Origin: Gracilariopsis chorda
Taxonomy: Eukaryota; Rhodophyta; Florideophyceae; Gracilariales; Gracilariaceae
Direction: 5' to 3'
NCBI GenBank assembly: GCA_003194525.1
Contig: NBIV01000183.1
Span: 115,297 to 179,296, forward strand
Length of the DNA: 64,000 bases
Shown: one piece after another, positions 1-10,975 of the stretch
Numbering within the stretch: the first letter of the stretch is position 1
How the letters are laid out: each line of letters starts with the position of its first letter
The notes under the pieces: generated by a model
Seen by the model: the letters and a program-made list of their open reading frames with translations, nothing else
Told to the model about the DNA's origin: nothing
Databases searched by the model: none
Translations under genes and position numbers: made by a program

Positions 1-248
1 GCAAATGCAGTGAATCGAAGATTTCCATCGTCACGTTTTTGGCCGATCCATACGCCCAGACCGTATCCAGACGCGTCCATGCCTGCAAGGTATTGCCTGT
101 TGTCGTCGAGGTACGCCAGAGTTGTTTGATCTGCCATCTGTTTTCTGATGTTCGTGAACGCAATTTCCACTTCAGTCCATTGCAACTGACCTCGTCCCTT
201 TTGGGCGTCATCTACAGGTCTTGAGAGGTAGGAGAACCGCGGAATGAA
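1..248 (-). pseudogene. Copy A RNase H start (partial)
   Basis: On the minus strand this is the start of the RNase H domain, in the same frame as the RT region above it but separated by the TAG at 249-251. It matches the RNase H region that is complete in copies B and C. The window edge removes the rest. A 3-base deletion near 168-170 relative to copies B and C is specific to this copy. Confidence 0.75.
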
Positions 249-1367
249 CTAGCCGTAGTAGTGTGCAGCACCGGGAAAGCTCAGCAGTTGCTTCACATTC
301 TGTGGTCGTTCCCAGCTCGCGATTTCTTCGACTTTGGCTGGGTCGTTCCTGATGCGTTCCCCAGTCACAACAAATCCTAAGAGGCGTACTTCCTGCTGCC
401 CAAAACAGCATTTGTCCGTCCTAATCGGGATTTCCCATTCTGTTAGTCTCTCTATTACTCTCTTCACATGCGCAGCATGCGTCGTCATGTTGGAAGAAAA
501 GATAATGATGTCGTCGATATAAATAGCCACGTATGGTATGTCATCAAATATCTTGTCCATTAGCTGCTGGAACTTTGCTGACATCGTTTTAATTCCAAAC
601 GCGGCTGCGCACATGCGGTAGTGTGCACAGCACCAGCAAAACGGAACCCAGTTGCGGTCTTCTTCCGGTATGCAAAACCGGAAATACCCGTCACGAATGT
701 CTAGCGTTGTTAAAATGGCATCTGGTCCGGTGGCAGATCCAACAGCATGCAAGATGTCCTGTACCCGCGGACGTGGATAGTCCGGGTCTGGTAGAAGAGC
801 GTTTAGGTGGCGGTGGTCGAAAGCGGGTCGTACATCAACGAGATTTCCACTACCATCTTTCTTAGGCACGCTGAGGTTTGGAAATGAGTTGGCACAGTCA
901 TCTGGAGCAGGTTCGATTACTCCTGCTGAGAGCCATGGCTTGATCTCTGCGTCGACACCGTCTTCGTCCTTTCGGGAGACAAACTTTACCCGGCTCCATA
1001 TCGCTGAAGTCGTCTTTGGCAGTACCCGAAGCATAGCCAGAGGATGGGAGCATCCCGCAGAGAGTGGGATTTTCTGGTTTCGTTTCAACGCCTCTGTTAC
1101 TTCGGTAGAAATACTCTCTGGGGTATGTGCTACGTCGGGTTGGCGCTCTTCATCTTCGGGGGAGGGATCCGGCGTTGCCTGGTTCTCGTCGGCAGAACTA
1201 AATACAGCTTGAAGGACACCCTCGATGGAGACACCAAACTCTCTAGAATGGGGTAAGCCATTTATAATGTCCCGGTTACGCTGAATTTGCATCAGTTCGG
1301 CTGTGATTGACGCTGTTCGGTCCCCGCTCGTAACGAGAACTGTGACTAGGCCTTTTCGTTCTGCCAT
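249..1367 (-). pseudogene. Copy A reverse transcriptase domain
   Basis: A 372-codon open stretch encodes a gypsy reverse transcriptase. The start of the polymerase domain carries VIEPAPDDCANSFPNLSVPK, the palm has LDIRDGYFRF, and the catalytic box is YIDD within AIYIDDIIIFS. The connection region ends at AHYYG followed by TAG; in this family the text normally continues as an Arg-rich YYRRF-like motif, so a conserved residue has become a stop. The same stop sits at the same place in copies B and C. No full polyprotein can be made without readthrough. Copy A differs from B and C at scattered codons. Confidence 0.9.
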
Positions 1368-1442
1368 GATTTTTTCTCACCCATCTCGGATGTTTCCTGA
1401 CACCCGTTCCACCGGGATGGAGTGCTTTGCTACGAATTCCGC

Positions 1443-2450
1443 TTATATGAACGACACCAAAGCCCCTGAGTCCACCATAGCCCATCCTTCTGAGTTGTCA
1501 ATCAACACAGGAGTGTACAACAGCTCCCAAGCATCTTCCGGGGCCGCTGACAGCGCGTTAAGGACCGGTTTCCTTGGTGAATCATTTTCTGCAATATAGG
1601 CTCTCAGCTGTGCCTCTGGGTCAAACTCGTCGTAGCCGAGCAAAGCGCAAAGGTCACCATCGCAGGGGATATTTTCCTGAAGAATGTCGGTTTCCAGGGA
1701 TTCTGAATGTACTACTTGCAAGTTAGCCGCTTGCGGATCCTTCCTGCCTTTGTAATTGCATTCGTGCCCGGGTTTCAAGGGTTCTTTGCATTCAAAGCAA
1801 CGGGCTTCTTTCCTCAAAAGTTTCCTAGTTTCCGCGTCAAGATGCTTTCCCTTCACGTGCCCATCTTCTTCTGTTTTGAACCGATGCTTCTCTGTGGAGT
1901 GTTTACTGGATCCGCAATGACTACAGTGCTTCGTCTTGGTCTCCGTTTGCTTTTGCTGATCAGTCTTGGTCTTCATAGAGGTCTGTTCGGCCCTACGATT
2001 GGACGTGCATGACGAGTCGAGAGTGATCGCGCTCGAGATTTCATCAGCTATTGACACGGGAGGTGTTCCCTTATTTGTCCGTTTCCACATATTTAATGTG
2101 GCTGCACGAGCCACGTGCATGACGTCTTGCAGACTTGGATCCAGTTCTTGAATAAACACTGCTACAAGGGTTTCATCATCGTCTCGGCGGCTAGTGCGAG
2201 TCATCAGGCTGGTGAAACGATCGCTGTACTCTTGAACGGACTCTGAATTGGCTTGGCGGATGGTTATGAGGTCTCTTATCAGCTTATCTCTCATCGCCGG
2301 GGCCGCAAAATGATGGAGAAAGTTTGTGTGTACCTGGTCCCATGTCAGGTTCGACAAGTTCCGCTCTGCCCATTGTCGGTCATAACCATTCAAAGTAGTC
2401 AGAAGTGCTGCAAACCAACGCTGCTGCAGTACCTCATGCGCTGAAAGCAA
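1443..2450 (-). pseudogene. Copy A gag C-terminal part, zinc knuckles and protease
   Basis: The 335-codon stretch holds the capsid-like region, a Lys/Thr-rich linker, a CSHCGSSKHSTEKH knuckle-like motif and a second Cys-His motif (CFECKEPLKPGHEC) of the chromovirus type. It ends in the aspartic protease motif AMVDSGALVSFI, with DSG as the active-site triad. A stop follows at once; the protease text goes on in the same frame and meets a further TGA before the RT region. In this family gag packages RNA and PR cleaves the polyprotein. Confidence 0.88.
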
Positions 2451-2848
2451 CGACCGGATTTTGCCAAGAAATTCAAATCGGTCCTTGATAGATAAAGAAT
2501 CATGCCCTCTAAATGATGGCAGGTTAGGAAAAGAGACGGTGTGGTACGAGTAGAAACTGATCCAAGGCTATGTTCGTCTGCATTTGCCGGGGGAAGCAGA
2601 GATCGTGTAGTCTCTATTCGTGGTTTCGTGTTATCAATTGTCTGCAGCACATCATTACGTTCCTGTCTAACTCTGTTCATCTGTCGTCTGTATTCCTTGG
2701 TGTGTGAGGCGTCCATTTCATCAACGTTCAAAGCGTTAAGCTCGTAATACTCTTCTTCCAACTTCAAATAGGAGGCAGATAGCGACTTCATCTCCATTTC
2801 CTGACGCATTAGCAACGATTCCATCACGGCCGAGGAGCTGTCTGTCAT
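2399..2848 (-). pseudogene. Copy A gag N-terminal part
   Basis: This begins with an ATG at 2848 just inside the LTR-proximal hairpin and encodes an alpha-helical, probably coiled-coil, N-terminus (MTDSSSAVMESLL...). After about 100 codons the frame runs into unrelated residues, whereas the capsid-like text continues in the frame of the 1443-2450 stretch. So a frameshift lies in the overlap, roughly 2500-2550. The same break exists in copies B and C. Confidence 0.8.
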
Positions 2849-2894
2849 TGTTCTACCACGCTAACGATAGCGTAGTTCGGTAGATCGAAAAAAA

Positions 2895-3144
2895 TGTGTT
2901 GCTGAGGTTGGGGGTACTGGAGTTCGATCAGACACCTGCCGGTCGTTCTGGTTTATTGGGCCCACGGAGTCCTTCTTATAGGACTCCTGGGTTGCTACTA
3001 ACATCTACTAACTAGGATGCACATTCTAAAGCGCCAAAAGGGGTAATAGTCCAACCTGGATAGATCCGTCTGATTCCATATGAATTCAGAGGTTGCCCAT
3101 TGGGTAGCTACTTCAGTCTGCCTGATTGCGTGTCCATCACCGCA
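2895..3144 (-). repeat. LTR-like segment A (shared by copies A and B)
   Basis: This 250-bp segment recurs at 7661-7910 and 12427-12676. On the minus strand it starts with TGCGGTGATGG and ends with CAACACA, giving TG...CA ends. It contains a TATA-like TATAAG inside a 7-bp inverted repeat and an AATAAA signal about 20 bases further on. A purine-rich GGACGGGGTTAA lies just before it, as expected for a polypurine tract. The lower boundary is set by the TG/CA rule and is less certain than the upper one. Confidence 0.72.
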
Positions 3145-3282
3145 TTAACCCCGTCCAGGTCCGTCCTACTTCGTTTGATTCGTGCTACGTGTTAGGCGGA
3201 CCTTCTTCCAATACCTACGAATCACGTTTATGTCATTAACGTTTTCGACGGGCTCCCAACTGGGTTCAATGTTATGGTCTTT

Positions 3283-3585
3283 TCAAGTCACGCAGTAAGT
3301 CATTTTTATATTCTTTCCCATGCTATGGTCAGTTATTTCTTTCACTTCATGGGTGCTTTCCTCAAATACTGCGTCATTCTGTTCGAGAAAGACGGCTTTC
3401 AACTGGTCAGGTGGGACGGTTCTCTTTAGCTGTTCGAGTTCTTCTTTCAGAACATATGCCCCTCCACGATTTTTCTGACCACCGTGAAAGGACCCTCGTA
3501 GCGCGCGTCCCATTTTGATTCCTTTGTTACATCTTTCATCATAACTAAAGATCCAGGTGCAAAAGCGTCTTCTTTGAGCATGCAT
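3283..3585 (-). pseudogene. Copy B integrase C-terminus and broken chromodomain
   Basis: This is the end of pol, in a different frame from the preceding integrase stretch because of a one-base shift at an A run near 3460. It encodes the linker LKEELEQLKRTVPPDQLKAV and the start of a chromodomain (MTYCVT). The stop at 3283-3285 is TGA where copy C has TGG, in a position where chromodomains carry the aromatic W of the VxWKG-like motif. The rest of the chromodomain can be read past the stop. Chromodomains steer integration to marked chromatin. Confidence 0.82.
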
Positions 3586-4283
3586 GTGTTCTTTTTGAAG
3601 TAACGGGCATCATTTTTCTTCACATCCATGACTCGCTCGCGCACGGAAGGGTACACAGTCCTAAAGATATCATCCTGATGCTTTTTCCAAAGCTCCAAGT
3701 CCAGCGTAGCCTTCGCGTGAGATTTTCCAAACCTTTCGAATCCATTCATACGTCGGCCAAACACTAAAAAGAACGGTGTGGATCCTGTCAAAGCAGCTAC
3801 CTTGCAGTTGTATGCGAGCTGAACAAACGGTATAAATTCCTCCCATCTTTGTGTCGATCCGTCAAGTTCCTTTAGCAGCAGCGTCTCCACTGTTCCATTG
3901 ACCCGTTATACTGCGCCATTAGCGCGCGGGTTGTATGCAGAAATGGTGCGATGGTCTATTCCGCTAAAGGTAGTGAGTTCTTTGATAAGTTTGTTCACAA
4001 ATTCAGAGGCGTTGTCAGACTGCATGCCTTTTGGAACTCCAAAGATCGATAGCACTTCCCACAGCGCGCGTGTGACTTGTTCCATTCCCTTGCGTTGCAG
4101 TGGCTGCAGTCTTGCAAACTTCGTCATGATGCAAACGATTGTCAACAGTGTGTTATGCCCACTGTCCGATTCTGGTAGTGAAGTGATGAGGTCGATCGCA
4201 ATCTCGTCGCATGGTAGACTGGGAACCACGACCTTCAATGGGTGGAATCCCCGCTTCTCAATATTGTGGCGTAGACACAGCAA
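3447..4283 (-). pseudogene. Copy B integrase core
   Basis: Two open stretches in one frame (4283-3906 and 3890-3447) form the integrase core. The first catalytic Asp lies in EIAIDLITSLP and the second in MQSDNASEFV. Exactly 35 residues later, where the D,D-35-E triad needs Glu, there is a TAA (3906-3908). Downstream text (RVNGTVETLLLKELD) continues in the same frame. The C-terminal part has the GPFTVV motif typical of gypsy integrase tails and ends at a frameshift. Confidence 0.88.
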
Positions 4284-4343
4284 ACAACTATTGGTCTCTT
4301 TTCTAATTTCCTCTCGGATATTGTCTCACCAGTATCCGTCGTT

Positions 4344-4952
4344 CTACAGCTTCCTAACTACTTCTATCTGTCCAAAACAGCCGAAAGCGTGTGCTCGCTG
4401 TACCAAACTCTGTCGTTCGGTCTCTGTTCCTGGAGATTTCTTGTCTTTAAAAAGCTGCGAGACCGTGATGCTTGAGAGTGACACGGTAGGCATTTTGCAG
4501 CTTAGGGCGTCCGCAAGGTCGTTGTGTGGGCTTGGGAGGTTAATGACAACAAAGGTGAACCGAATGATCCGATGGAACCATCTGGCCATCATCCAGTTCA
4601 CAGTTCGATGGCTATGCAAAAAGGTAAGCGCTCGATCGTCAGTATAGAGCACAAAATGTCGTCCCAGAAGGTAGCATCTGAATTTCTCAATGCCCTAAAC
4701 AACGGTAAGGAGTTCCCTCTTCGTCGCCCCGTAGTTCTTTTCGGGTTTAGACAAGGATCGGGACGCAAATGCAGTGAATCGAAGATTTCCATCGTCACGT
4801 TTTTGGCCGATCCATACGCCCAGACCGTATCCAGACGCGTCCATGCCTGCAAGGTATTGCCTGTTGTCGTCGAGGTACGCCAGAGTTGTTTGATCTGCCA
4901 TCTGTTTTCTGATGTTCGTGAACGCACTTTCCACTTCAGTCGTCCATTGCAA
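4344..4952 (-). pseudogene. Copy B RNase H and connection
   Basis: RNase H is visible in 4952-4695 with the catalytic MDASGYGLG and the KNYGATKRELLTVV segment, which carries the conserved Glu. A TAG follows (4695-4697) where gypsy elements usually have Trp before GIEKFR. The same frame resumes with YTDDRALTFL, carrying the third acidic residue, and runs to a copy-specific TAG at 4344-4346 where copy C has TGG. RNase H removes RNA from the RNA-DNA hybrid during reverse transcription. Confidence 0.87.
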
Positions 4953-5015
4953 CTGACCTCGTCCCTTTCGGGCGTCATCTACAGGTCTTGAGAGGTAGGA
5001 GAACCGCGGAATGAA

Positions 5016-6134
5016 CTAGCCGTAGTAGTGTGCAGCACCGGGAAAGCTCAGCAGTTGCTTCACATTCTGTGGTCGTTCCCAGCTCGCGATTTCTTCGACT
5101 TTGGCTGGGTCGTTCCTGATGCGTTCCCCAGTCACAACAAATCCTAAGAGGCGTACTTCCTGCTGCCCAAAACAGCATTTGTCCGTCCTAATCGGGATTT
5201 CCCATTCTGTTAGTCTCTCTATTACTCTCTTCACATGCGCAGCATGCGTCGTCATGTTGGAAGAAAAGATAATGATGTCGTCGATATAAATAGCCACGTA
5301 TGGTATGTCATCAAATATCTTGTCCATTAGCTGCTGGAACTTTGCTGACATCGTTTTAATTCCAAACGCGGCTGCGCACATGCGGTAGTGTGCACAGCAC
5401 CAGCAAAACGGAACCCAGTTGCGGTCTTCTTCCGGTATGCAAAACCGGAAATACCCGTCACTAATGTCTAGCGTTTTGAAAATGGCATCTGGTCCGGTGG
5501 CAGATCCAACAGCGTGCAAGATGTCCTGTACCCGCGGACGTGGATAGTCCGGGTCTGGTAGAAGAGCGTTTAGGTGGCGGTGGTCGACAGCGGGTCGTAC
5601 ATCAACGAGATTTCCACTACCATCTTTCTTAGGCACGCTGAGGTTTGGAAATGAGTTGGCACAGTCATCTGGAGCAGGTTCGATTACTCCTGCTGAGAGC
5701 CATGGCTTGATCTCTGCATCGACACCGTCTTCGTCCTTTCGGGAGACAAACTTTACCCGGCTCCATATCGCTGAAGTCGTCTTTGGCAGTACCCGAAGCA
5801 TAGCCAGAGGATGGGAGCATCCCGCAGAGAGTGGGATTTTCTGGTTTCGTTTCAACGCCTCTGTTACTTCGGTAGAAATACTCTCTGGGGTATGTGCTAC
5901 GTCGGGTTGGCGCTCATCATCTTCTGGGGAGGGATCCGGCGTTGCCTGGTTCTCGTCGGCAGAACTAAATACAGCTTGAAGGACACCCTCGATGGAGACA
6001 CCAAACTCTCTAGAATGGGGTAAGCCAATTATAATGTCCCGGTTACGCTGAATTTGCATCAGTTCGGCTGTGATTGACGCTGTTCGGTCCCCGCTCGTAA
6101 CGAGAACTGTGACTAGGCCTTTTCGTTCTGCCAT
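5016..6134 (-). pseudogene. Copy B reverse transcriptase domain
   Basis: The 372 codons align over their whole length with the copy A and copy C RT stretches. The YIDD catalytic box is intact, as is the DIRDGYF-like palm motif (here LDISDGYFRF). The stretch ends at the shared TAG after AHYYG (5016-5018). Upstream the frame is closed by a TGA shortly before the MAERKG sequence, also shared. The domain itself looks usable, but it is cut off from gag-PR and from RNase H by stops. Confidence 0.9.
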
Positions 6135-6209
6135 GATTTTTTCTCACCCATCTCGGATGTTTCCTGACACCCGTTCCACCGGGATGGAGTGCTTTGCTAC
6201 GAATTCCGC

Positions 6210-7217
6210 TTATATGAACGACACCAAAGCCCCTGAGTCCACCATAGCCCATCCTTCTGAGTTGTCAATCAACACAGGAGTGTACAACAGCTCCCAAGCA
6301 TCTTCCGGGGCCGCTGACAGCGCGTTAAGGACCGGTTTCCTTGGTGAATCATTTTCTGCAATATAGGCTCTCAGCTGTGCCTCTGGGTCAAACTCGTCGT
6401 AGCCGAGCAAAGCGCAAAGGTCACCATCGCAGGGGATATTTTCCTGAAGAATGTCGGTTTCCAGGGATTCTGAATGTACTACTTGCAAGTTAGCCGCTTG
6501 CGGATCCTTCCTGCCTTTGTAATTGCATTCGTGCCCGGGTTTCAAGGGTTCTTTGCATTCAAAGCAACGGGCTTCTTTCCTCAAAAGTTTCCTAGTTTCC
6601 GCGTCAAGATGCTTTCCCTTCACGTGCCCATCTTCTTCTGTTTTGAACCGATGCTTCTCTGTGGAGTGTTTACTGGATCCGCAATGACTACAGTGCTTCG
6701 TCTTGGTCTCCGTTTGCTTTTGCTGATCAGTTTTGGTCTTCATAGAGGTCTGTTCGGCCCTACGATTGGACGTGCATGACGAGTCGAGAGTGATCGCGCT
6801 CGAGATTTCATCAGCTATTGACACGGGAGGTGTTCCCTTATTTGTCCGTTTACACATAGTTAATGTGGCTGCACGAGCCACGTGCATGACGTCTTGCAGA
6901 CTTGGATCCAGTTTTTGAATAAACACTGCTACAAGGGTTTCATCATCGTCTCGGCGGCTAGTGCGAGTCATCAGGCTGGTGAAACGATCGCTGTACTCTT
7001 GAACGGACTCTGAATTGGCTTGGCGGATGGTTATGAGGTCTCTTATCAGCTTATCTCTCATCGCCGGGGCCGCAAAATGATGGAGAAAGTTTGTGTGTAC
7101 CTGGTCCCATGTCAGGTTCGACAAGTTCCGCTCTGCCCATTGTCGGTCATAACCATTCAAAGTAGTCAGAAGTGGTGCAAACCAACGCTGCTGCGGTACC
7201 TCATGCGCTGAAAGCAA
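6210..7217 (-). pseudogene. Copy B gag C-terminal part, zinc knuckles and protease
   Basis: Same layout as the copy A stretch: capsid-like helices, Lys/Thr-rich linker, CSHCGSSKHSTEKH and CFECKEPLKPGHEC zinc-binding motifs, and the protease triad DSG in AMVDSGALVSFI, ending at a TAA. The first codons overlap the gag N-terminal stretch in another frame, which marks the shared frameshift. Confidence 0.88.
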
Positions 7218-7615
7218 CGACCGGCTTTTGCCAAGAAATTCAAATCAGTCCTTGATAGATACAGAATCATGCCCTCTAAATGATGGCAGGTTAGGAAAAG
7301 AGACGGTGTGGTACGAGTAGAAACTGATCCAAGGCTATGTTCGTCTGCATTTGCGGGGGGAAGCAGAGATCGTGTAGTCTCTATTCGTGGTTTCGTGTTA
7401 TCAATTGTCTGCATGACATCATTACGTTCCTGTATAACTCTGTTCATCTGTCGTCTGTATTCCTTGGTGTGTGAGGCGTCCAATTCATCAACTTTCAAAG
7501 CGTTAAGCTCGTAATACTCTTCTTCCAACTTCAAATAGGAGGCAGATAGCGACTTCATCTCCATTTCTTGACGCCGTAGCAACAATTCCATCACGGCCGA
7601 GGAGCTGTCTGTCAT
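7166..7615 (-). pseudogene. Copy B gag N-terminal part
   Basis: Starts at an ATG at 7615 and encodes a helical N-terminus (MTDSSSAVMELLLRRQ...). As in the other copies the frame is lost before the capsid-like part, which is read in the frame of 6210-7217. Copy B and copy C differ here by few substitutions. Confidence 0.8.
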
Positions 7616-7660
7616 TGTTCTACCACGCTAACGATAGCGTAGTTCGGTAGATCGAAAAAA

Positions 7661-7910
7661 TGTGTTGCTGAGGTTGGGGGTACTGGAGTTCGATCAGACA
7701 CCTGCCGTTCGTTCTGGTTTATTGGGCACACGGAGTCCTTCTTATAGGACTCCTGGGTTGCTACTAACATCTACTAACTAGGATGCACATTCTAAAGCGC
7801 CAAAAGGGGTAATAGTCCAACCTGGATAGATCCGTCTGATTCCATATGAATTCAGAGGTTGCCCATTGGGTAGCTACTTCAGTCTGCCTGATTGCGTGTC
7901 CATCACCGCA
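7661..7910 (-). repeat. LTR-like segment B (shared by copies B and C)
   Basis: Second occurrence of the 250-bp segment, ending at 7910 with the sequence that reads TGCGGTGATGG on the minus strand. The polypurine-like GGACGGGGTTAA lies at 7911-7922. Only one such segment separates copies C and B, so it serves as 3' LTR of C and 5' LTR of B. Confidence 0.75.
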
Positions 7911-7973
7911 TTAACCCCGTCCAGGTCCGTCCTACTTCGTTTGATTCGTGCTACGTGTTAGGCGGACCTTCTT

Positions 7974-8351
7974 TCAATACCTACGAATCACGTTTATATC
8001 ATTGAAGGTTTCGACGAGCTCCCAACTGGGTTCAATGTTATGGTCTTTCCAGGTCACGCAGTAAGTCATTTTTATATTCTTTCCCATGCTATGGTCAGTT
8101 ATTTCTTTCACTTCATGGGTGCTTTCCTCAAATACTGCGTCATTCTGTTCGAGAAAGACGGCTTTCAACTGGTCAGGTGGGACGGTTCTCTTTAGCTGTT
8201 CGAGTTCTTCTTTCAGAACATATGCCCCTCCACGATTTTTCTGACCACCGTGAAAGGACCCTCGTAGCGCGCGTCCCATTTTGATTCCTTTGTTACATCT
8301 TTCATCATAACTAAAGATCCAGGTGCAAAAGCGTCTTCTTTGAGCATGCAT
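7974..8351 (-). pseudogene. Copy C integrase C-terminus with chromodomain
   Basis: This stretch follows a one-base frame change at an A run near 8225 and encodes an integrase tail followed by a chromodomain at the very C-terminus. MTYCVTWKDHN matches the usual VKWKGY-like strand, and PSWELVE matches the following TWEP-like segment. The final codons NVIRRY end at a TGA where copy B has TGG. A C-terminal chromodomain is the hallmark of chromoviruses within Ty3/gypsy. Confidence 0.85.
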
Positions 8352-9049
8352 GTGTTCTTTTTGAAGTAACGGGCATCATTTTTCTTCACATCCATGACTC
8401 GCTCGCGCACGGAAGGGTACACAGTCCTAAAGATATCATCCTGATGCTTTTTCCAAAGCTCCAAGTCCAGCGTAGCCTTCGCGTGAGATTTTCCAAACCT
8501 TTCGAATCCATTCATACGTCGGCCAAACACTAAAAAGAACGGTGTGGATCCTGTCAAAGCAGCTACCTTGCAGTTGTATGCGAGCTGAACAAACGGTATA
8601 AATTCCTCCCATCTTTGTGTCGATCCGTCAAGTTCCTTTAGCAGCAGCGTCTCCACTGTTCCATTGACCCGTTATACTGCGCCATTAGCGCGCGGGTTGT
8701 ATGCAGAAATGGTGCGATGGTCTATTCCGCTAAAGGTAGTGAGTTCTTTGATAAGTTTGTTCACAAATTCAGAGGCGTTGTCAGACTGCATGCCTTTTGG
8801 AACTCCAAAGATCGATAGCACTTCCCACAGCGCGCGTGTGACTTGTTCCATTCCCTTGCGTTGCAGTGGCTGCAGTCTTGCAAACTTCGTCATGATGCAA
8901 ACGATTGTCAACAGTGTGTTATGCCCACTGTCCGATTCTGGTAGTGAAGTGATGAGGTCGATCGCAATCTCGTCGCATGGTAGACTGGGAACCACGACCT
9001 TCAATGGGTGGAATCCCCGCTTCTCAATATTGTGGCGTAGACACAGCAA
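8213..9049 (-). pseudogene. Copy C integrase core with stop at the catalytic Glu
   Basis: One frame carries the integrase core in two pieces (9049-8672 and 8656-8213). The first catalytic Asp is in EIAIDLITSLP and the second in MQSDNASEFV. Counting 35 residues from the second Asp leads to TAA at 8672-8674, the position of the catalytic Glu; a GAA to TAA change explains it. The text resumes as RVNGTVETLLLKE. The end of the HHCC zinc region (NSCLLCLRHN) lies upstream. Identical in copy B. Confidence 0.9.
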
Positions 9050-9091
9050 ACAACTATTGGTCTCTTTTCTAATTTCCTCTCGGATATTGTC

Positions 9092-9718
9092 TCACCAGTA
9101 TCCGTCGTTCCACAGCTTCCTAAATACTTCTATCTGTCCAAAACAGCCGAAAGCGTGTGCTCGCTGTACCAAACTCTGTCGTTCGGTCTCTGTTCCTGGA
9201 GATTTCTTGTCTTTAAAAAGCTGCGAGACCGTGATGCTTGAGAGTGACACGGTAGGCATTTTGCAGCTTAGGGCGTCCGCAAGGTCGTTGTGTGGGCTTG
9301 GGAGGTTAATGACAACAAAGGTGAACCGAATGATCCGATGGAACCATCTGGCCATCATCCAGTTCACAGTTCGATGGCTATGCAAAAAGGTAAGCGCTCG
9401 ATCGTCAGTAGAGAGCACAAAATGTCGTCCCAGAAGGTAGCATCTGAATTTCTCAATGCCCTAAACAACGGTAAGGAGTTCCCTCTTCGTCGCCCCGTAG
9501 TTCTTTTCGGGTTTAGACAAGGATCGGGACGCAAATGCAGTGAATCGAAGATTTCCATCGTCACGTTTTTGGCCGATCCATACGCCCAGACCGTATCCAG
9601 ACGCGTCCATGCCTGCAAGGTATTGCCTGTTGTCGTCGAGGTACGCCAGAGTTGTTTGATCTGCCATCTGTTTTCTGATGTTCGTGAACGCACTTTCCAC
9701 TTCAGTCGTCCATTGCAA
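9092..9718 (-). pseudogene. Copy C RNase H and connection
   Basis: RNase H acidic residues are seen in MDASGYGLG, in TKRELL and in STDDRAL. Two stops break it: TAG at 9461-9463 (expected Trp of the WGIEKFR-like motif) and TGA at 9092-9094 after WNDGYW. All pieces remain in one frame, so decay was by nonsense substitution rather than by indels. Confidence 0.87.
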
Positions 9719-9781
9719 CTGACCTCGTCCCTTTCGGGCGTCATCTACAGGTCTTGAGAGGTAGGAGAACCGCGGAATGAA

Positions 9782-10900
9782 CTAGCCGTAGTAGTGTGCA
9801 GCACCGGGAAAGCTCAGCAGTTGCTTCACATTCTGTGGTCGTTCCCAGCTCGCGATTTCTTCGACTTTGGCTGGGTCGTTCCTGATGCCTTCTCCAATCA
9901 CAACAAATCCTAAGAGGCGTACTTCCTGCTGCCCAAAACAGCATTTGTCCGTCCTAATCGGGATTTCCCATTCTGTTAGTCTCTCTCTTACTCTTTTCAC
10001 ATGCGCAGCATGCGTCGTCATGTTGGAAGAAAAGATAATGATGTCGTCGATATAAATAGCCACGTATGGTATGTCATCAAATATCTTGTCCATTAGCTGC
10101 TGGAACTTTGCTGACATCGTTTTAATTCCAAACGCGGCTGCGCACATGCGGTAGTGTGCACAGCACCAGCCAAAGGGAACCCAGTTGCGGTCTTCTTCCG
10201 GTATGCGAAACCGGAAGTACCCGTCACGAATGTCTAGCGTTGTGAAAATGGCATCTGGTCCGGTGGCAGATCCAACAGCGTGCAAGATGTCCTGTACCCG
10301 CGGACGTGGATAGTCCGGGTCTGGTAGAAGAGCGTTTAGGTGGCGGTGGTCGACAGCGTGTCGTACATCAACGAGATTTCCACTACCATCTCTCTTAGGC
10401 ACGCTGAGGTTTGGAAATGAGTTGGCACAGTCATCTGGAGCAGGTTCGATTACTCCTGCTGAGAGCCATGGCTTGATCTCTGCATCGACACCGTCTTCGT
10501 CCTTTCGGGAGACAAACTTTACCCGGCTCCATATCGCTGAAGTCGTCTTTGGCAGTACCCGAAGCATAGCCAGAGGATGGGAGCATCCCGCAGAGAGTGG
10601 GATTTTCTGGTTTCGTTTCAACGCCTCTGTTACTTCGGTAGAAATACTCTCTGGGGTATGTGCTACGTCGGGTTGGCGCTCTTCATCTTCGGGGGAGGGG
10701 TCCGGCGTTGCCTGGTTCTCGTCGGCAGAACTAAATACAGCTTGAAGGACACCCTCGATGGAGACACCAAACTCTCTAGAATGGGGTAAGCCAATTACAA
10801 TGTCCCGGTTACGCTGAATTTGCATCAGGTCGGCTGTGATTGACGCTGTTCGGTCCCCGCTCGTAACGAGAACTGTGACTAGGCCTTTTCGTTCTGCCAT
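9782..10900 (-). pseudogene. Copy C reverse transcriptase domain
   Basis: The 372-codon stretch has all visible RT blocks: VDHRHLNALLPDP, TLDIRDGYFRFRIPEEDR, the FGWCCAHYRMCAAAFGI fingers/palm block, and YIDD in AIYIDDIIIFS. It reads closest to a standard family RT (FGWCC where copies A and B have FCWCC; RDGYF where copy B has SDGYF). It ends at the shared TAG (9782-9784). Confidence 0.91.
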
Positions 10901-10975
10901 GATTTTTTCTCACCCATCTCGGATGTTTCCTGACACCCGTTCCACCGGGATGGAGTGCTTTGCTATGAATTCCGC

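Larger units (their letters stand above)
1..3144 (-). mobile_element. Ty3/gypsy chromovirus, array copy A (cut by window start)
   Basis: This is the third unit of a head-to-tail array. On the minus strand it reads LTR-like segment, gag, protease and reverse transcriptase, and it leaves the window inside RNase H. Position 1 matches 4765 and 9531 of the two full units. It carries the same in-frame stops as the other copies where they overlap. The order gag-PR-RT-RH is that of Ty3/gypsy elements. It shares its upstream LTR with copy B, so no separate LTR separates them. Confidence 0.93.
2895..7910 (-). mobile_element. Ty3/gypsy chromovirus, array copy B (complete unit with both LTRs)
   Basis: Copy B spans from the LTR-like segment at 7661-7910 down to the one at 2895-3144. 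Between them lie gag, protease, RT, RNase H, integrase and a chromodomain in the Ty3/gypsy order. The unit length is 4766 bp from LTR end to LTR end, identical to copy C. Pol has conserved stops shared with copy C, plus two of its own at Trp codons (4344-4346 TAG and 3283-3285 TGA). It cannot be autonomous. Confidence 0.93.
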
